Assembly (NCBI RefSeq): GCF_024519285.1
Contig: NZ_JAMZCY010000013.1
Span: 17,848-81,847, forward strand
Source of the DNA: Cohnella sp. WQ 127256
Lineage (GTDB): Bacteria > Bacillota > Bacilli > Paenibacillales > Paenibacillaceae
Length of the DNA stretch: 64,000 nucleotides
Reading direction: 5' to 3'
Below are positions 62,069 through 64,000 of the stretch, in pieces (the stretch's first letter is position 1; every line of letters starts with the position of its first letter). Position numbers and translations under genes: made by a program. The notes beneath the pieces are model-generated. The model saw nothing but the letters and a program-made list of their open reading frames with translations. It did no database searches and was not told where the DNA came from.

Positions 62069-64000
62069 TTGTATTTTACGAAGAAAATAGGAAAGCTTTT
62101 TCTAATTGTATCCATCCTGACAGGGCTGCTGGTTTTAAAACCAAGTGGTATAGCATATGCTGCGTCTCCAACGGCCACCATTGTGGTCTCCGACAATATG
62201 CTGATAATCGGCGAAACATCACTGGTAACGATCACCTTCTTGGAAGCGGTGACGGGCTTCACAAATGCAGATCTGACGATCGAGAACGGTACGCTGAGTG
62301 CCGTCAGTTCGTCCGATGGAGGCATAACGTGGACAGCGACATTCACGCCAAGCAATAACATAAATGATGCGTCCAATCTCATCATGCTCGATAACACGGG
62401 GGTGCACAATGCCGCAGATAGCATAGCGGGGGTGGGTACCAGCTACTCCAACAATTACGCGATCGATACGGTTCGGCCAACGGCCACTCTTGTAGTAGCC
62501 AACACGGCGTTGGCAATTGGTCAGACTTCACTGGTGACGATCACCTTCTCCGAAGCGGTAACGGGCTTCACTAATGCAGACCTGACGATCGCGAACGGCA
62601 CGCTGAGCGCTGTCAGTTCGTCCGATGGAGGCATCACGTGGACAGCGACGTTTACGCCGTCTGCTAGTATCACAGATGCGACTAATCTCATTACGCTCGA
62701 CAATACTGGCGTGGCTGATCTCGCAGGCAATGCAGGTGCGGGTAGCACTAATTCCAATAATTATGCAATCGATACGGTTCGGCCAACGGCCACACTTGTG
62801 GTCGCCGACGCGTCACTGATCACCGGCGAGACTTCACTGGTGACGATCACCTTCTCGGAAGCGGTGACAGGCTTCACGAATGCAGACCTGACGATCGAGA
62901 ATGGCACGCTGAGCGCTGTCAGTTCGTCCGATGGCGGCGTTACATGGACGGCGACGTTCACGCCGACTGCTGGCATCAATGATACAACCAATGTCATCAC
63001 GCTCAACAACGGAGGTGTGGCCGATCTCGCAGGCAATGCAGGTACGGGTACCACCAGCTCCAACAATTACACAATTAATACGATTTTGCCAACGGCCACC
63101 ATTGTGGTAGCTGACTCAGCACTGAAAATCGGAGAGACTTCACTGGTAACGTTCACCTTCTCGGAAGCGGTGACAGGCTTCACGAATGCTGACCTAACGA
63201 TCGCGAACGGCACGCTGAGCGCTGTCAGTTCATCCGATGGAGGCATCACGTGGACGGCGACATTCACGCCAACCAATAACATCAATGATGCGACCAATCT
63301 CATTACGCTCGATAACACGGGTGTGCAGAATGCCGCAGGTAAAACGGGGGCGGGTACCACCGACTCCAATAATTATGCGATCGATACGTCGCGACCAACG
63401 GCAACCATTGTAGTAGCTGATACGTCGCTGACCATCGGTGAGACTTCACTGGTGACGATCACCTTCTCGGAAGCGGTAACGGGCTTCACCAATGCAGATC
63501 TGACGATCGCGAATGGCACGCTGAGCGCTGTCAGTTCGTCCGATGGAGGCATTACGTGGACGGCGACGTTCACACCATCTGCTAGTATCACAGATGCGAC
63601 TAATCTCATTACGCTCGACAACACGGGTGTGTCCGATCTCGCAGGCAATGCAGGTACGGGTAGCACTAATTCCAACAATTATGCAATCGATACGGTTCGG
63701 CCAACGGCCACACTTGTGGTCGCCGACGCGTCACTGATCACCGGCGAGACTTCACTGGTGACGATCACCTTCTCGGAAGCGGTGACAGGCTTCACGAATG
63801 CAGACCTGACGATCGAGAATGGCACGCTGAGCGCTGTCAGTTCGTCCGATGGCGGCGTTACATGGACGGCGACGTTCACGCCGACTGCTGGCATCAATGA
63901 TACAACCAATGTCATCACGCTCAACAACGGAGGTGTGGCCGATCTCGCAGGCAATGCAGGTACGGGTACCACCAGCTCCAACAATTACACAATTAATACG
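62069..64000 (+). CDS. Exported Ig-like (Big_12-type) repeat protein, 3' end outside the window
   Basis: 644 codons visible. It starts with TTG at 62069 after AAGGGGAG with good spacing. Signal peptide (KKIGKLFLIVSILTGLLVLK...IAYA) is followed by six Ig-like repeats of about 101-102 residues, each with PTATxVVxD, G(E/Q)TSLVTITFSEAVTGFT, NADLTIxNGTLSAVSSSDGG and ITWTATFTP, DLAGNAG and SNNYxI. The type resembles Big_12. Repeats come in a three-domain block copied once: 1-2-3 correspond to 4-5-6. No anchor is visible yet; SLH domains are likely beyond the window. It is probably a surface adhesin or structural protein. Confidence 0.85.
   Translation, partial: MYFTKKIGKLFLIVSILTGLLVLKPSGIAYAASPTATIVVSDNMLIIGETSLVTITFLEAVTGFTNADLTIENGTLSAVSSSDGGITWTATFTPSNNINDASNLIMLDNTGVHNAADSIAGVGTSYSNNYAIDTVRPTATLVVANTALAIGQTSLVTITFSEAVTGFTNADLTIANGTLSAVSSSDGGITWTATFTPSASITDATNLITLDNTGVADLAGNAGAGSTNSNNYAIDTVRPTATLVVADASLITGETSLVTITFSEAVTGFTNADLTIENGTLSAVSSSDGGVTWTATFTPTAGINDTTNVITLNNGGVADLAGNAGTGTTSSNNYTINTILPTATIVVADSALKIGETSLVTFTFSEAVTGFTNADLTIANGTLSAVSSSDGGITWTATFTPTNNINDATNLITLDNTGVQNAAGKTGAGTTDSNNYAIDTSRPTATIVVADTSLTIGETSLVTITFSEAVTGFTNADLTIANGTLSAVSSSDGGITWTATFTPSASITDATNLITLDNTGVSDLAGNAGTGSTNSNNYAIDTVRPTATLVVADASLITGETSLVTITFSEAVTGFTNADLTIENGTLSAVSSSDGGVTWTATFTPTAGINDTTNVITLNNGGVADLAGNAGTGTTSSNNYTINT

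Overview
The window looks like chromosomal DNA from a Gram-positive Paenibacillaceae bacterium (Paenibacillus, Cohnella or a close relative). The reasons are strong AGGAGG-type ribosome binding sites, many TTG/GTG starts, S-layer (SLH) proteins with long Ig-like repeats, YesM-type kinases with AraC-type response regulators, and LplB/YtcP-type sugar ABC importers that lack a dedicated ATPase. This is inferred from gene content; no marker gene such as 16S rRNA is present.

Layout. 1-9.6 kb: the end of a BTAD/SARP-like regulator, a 1015-residue hybrid kinase with two kinase cores, and an 1877-residue S-layer-anchored repeat protein. 9.6-10.3 kb: a MITE-like repeat and a dead IS3-type OrfA fragment. 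10.3-13.7 kb: a stalk-domain secreted protein and a MATE transporter. 13.7-24.7 kb: glycan cluster 1, with a GntR/LacI hybrid regulator, a membrane AraC regulator, two permeases, a binding lipoprotein, a GH38 alpha-mannosidase and an acetyl esterase. 24.7-31.7 kb: mixed genes (ADP-ribosylglycohydrolase, DNA alkylation repair, butanediol dehydrogenase with its LacI regulator, a lipoprotein), separated by relics. 31.8-48.5 kb: glycan cluster 2, with a GH78 rhamnosidase, two GH3 enzymes, a DUF5060/DUF4038-type glycosidase, a YesM/YesN two-component system and a second ABC importer. 48.7-53 kb: a Cof-type HAD phosphatase, a tRNA-like relic and a YtrA-type GntR/ABC operon. 53-56.7 kb: two AraC/PhyH divergent pairs. 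56.8-59.7 kb: a DeoR-AraL-AraM operon. 59.7-62 kb: an SLH pseudogene, a 51-bp tandem repeat, an APH-like kinase and a relic of the stalk-domain protein. 62.07 kb to the end: a Big_12-type repeat protein that runs out of the window.

How it works together. Both glycan clusters pair a sensor/regulator with a three-component importer and cytoplasmic-looking hydrolases (none has a signal peptide). This fits uptake of oligosaccharides followed by intracellular breakdown. Neither importer has an ATPase gene here, so a shared MsmX-like ATPase elsewhere is likely.

Most notable observations: (1) a shared helical module of about 70 residues on three neighbouring glycosidases of different families, two copies facing each other across a gene boundary; (2) 11-bp-period direct repeats of the SARP-operator type in front of the S-layer gene, just downstream of a SARP-like regulator; (3) two matching operators framing a YtrA-type regulator; (4) a possible AUC start codon in the esterase; (5) a 918-bp three-domain higher-order repeat in the last gene; (6) several dead copies of genes that are intact in the window.
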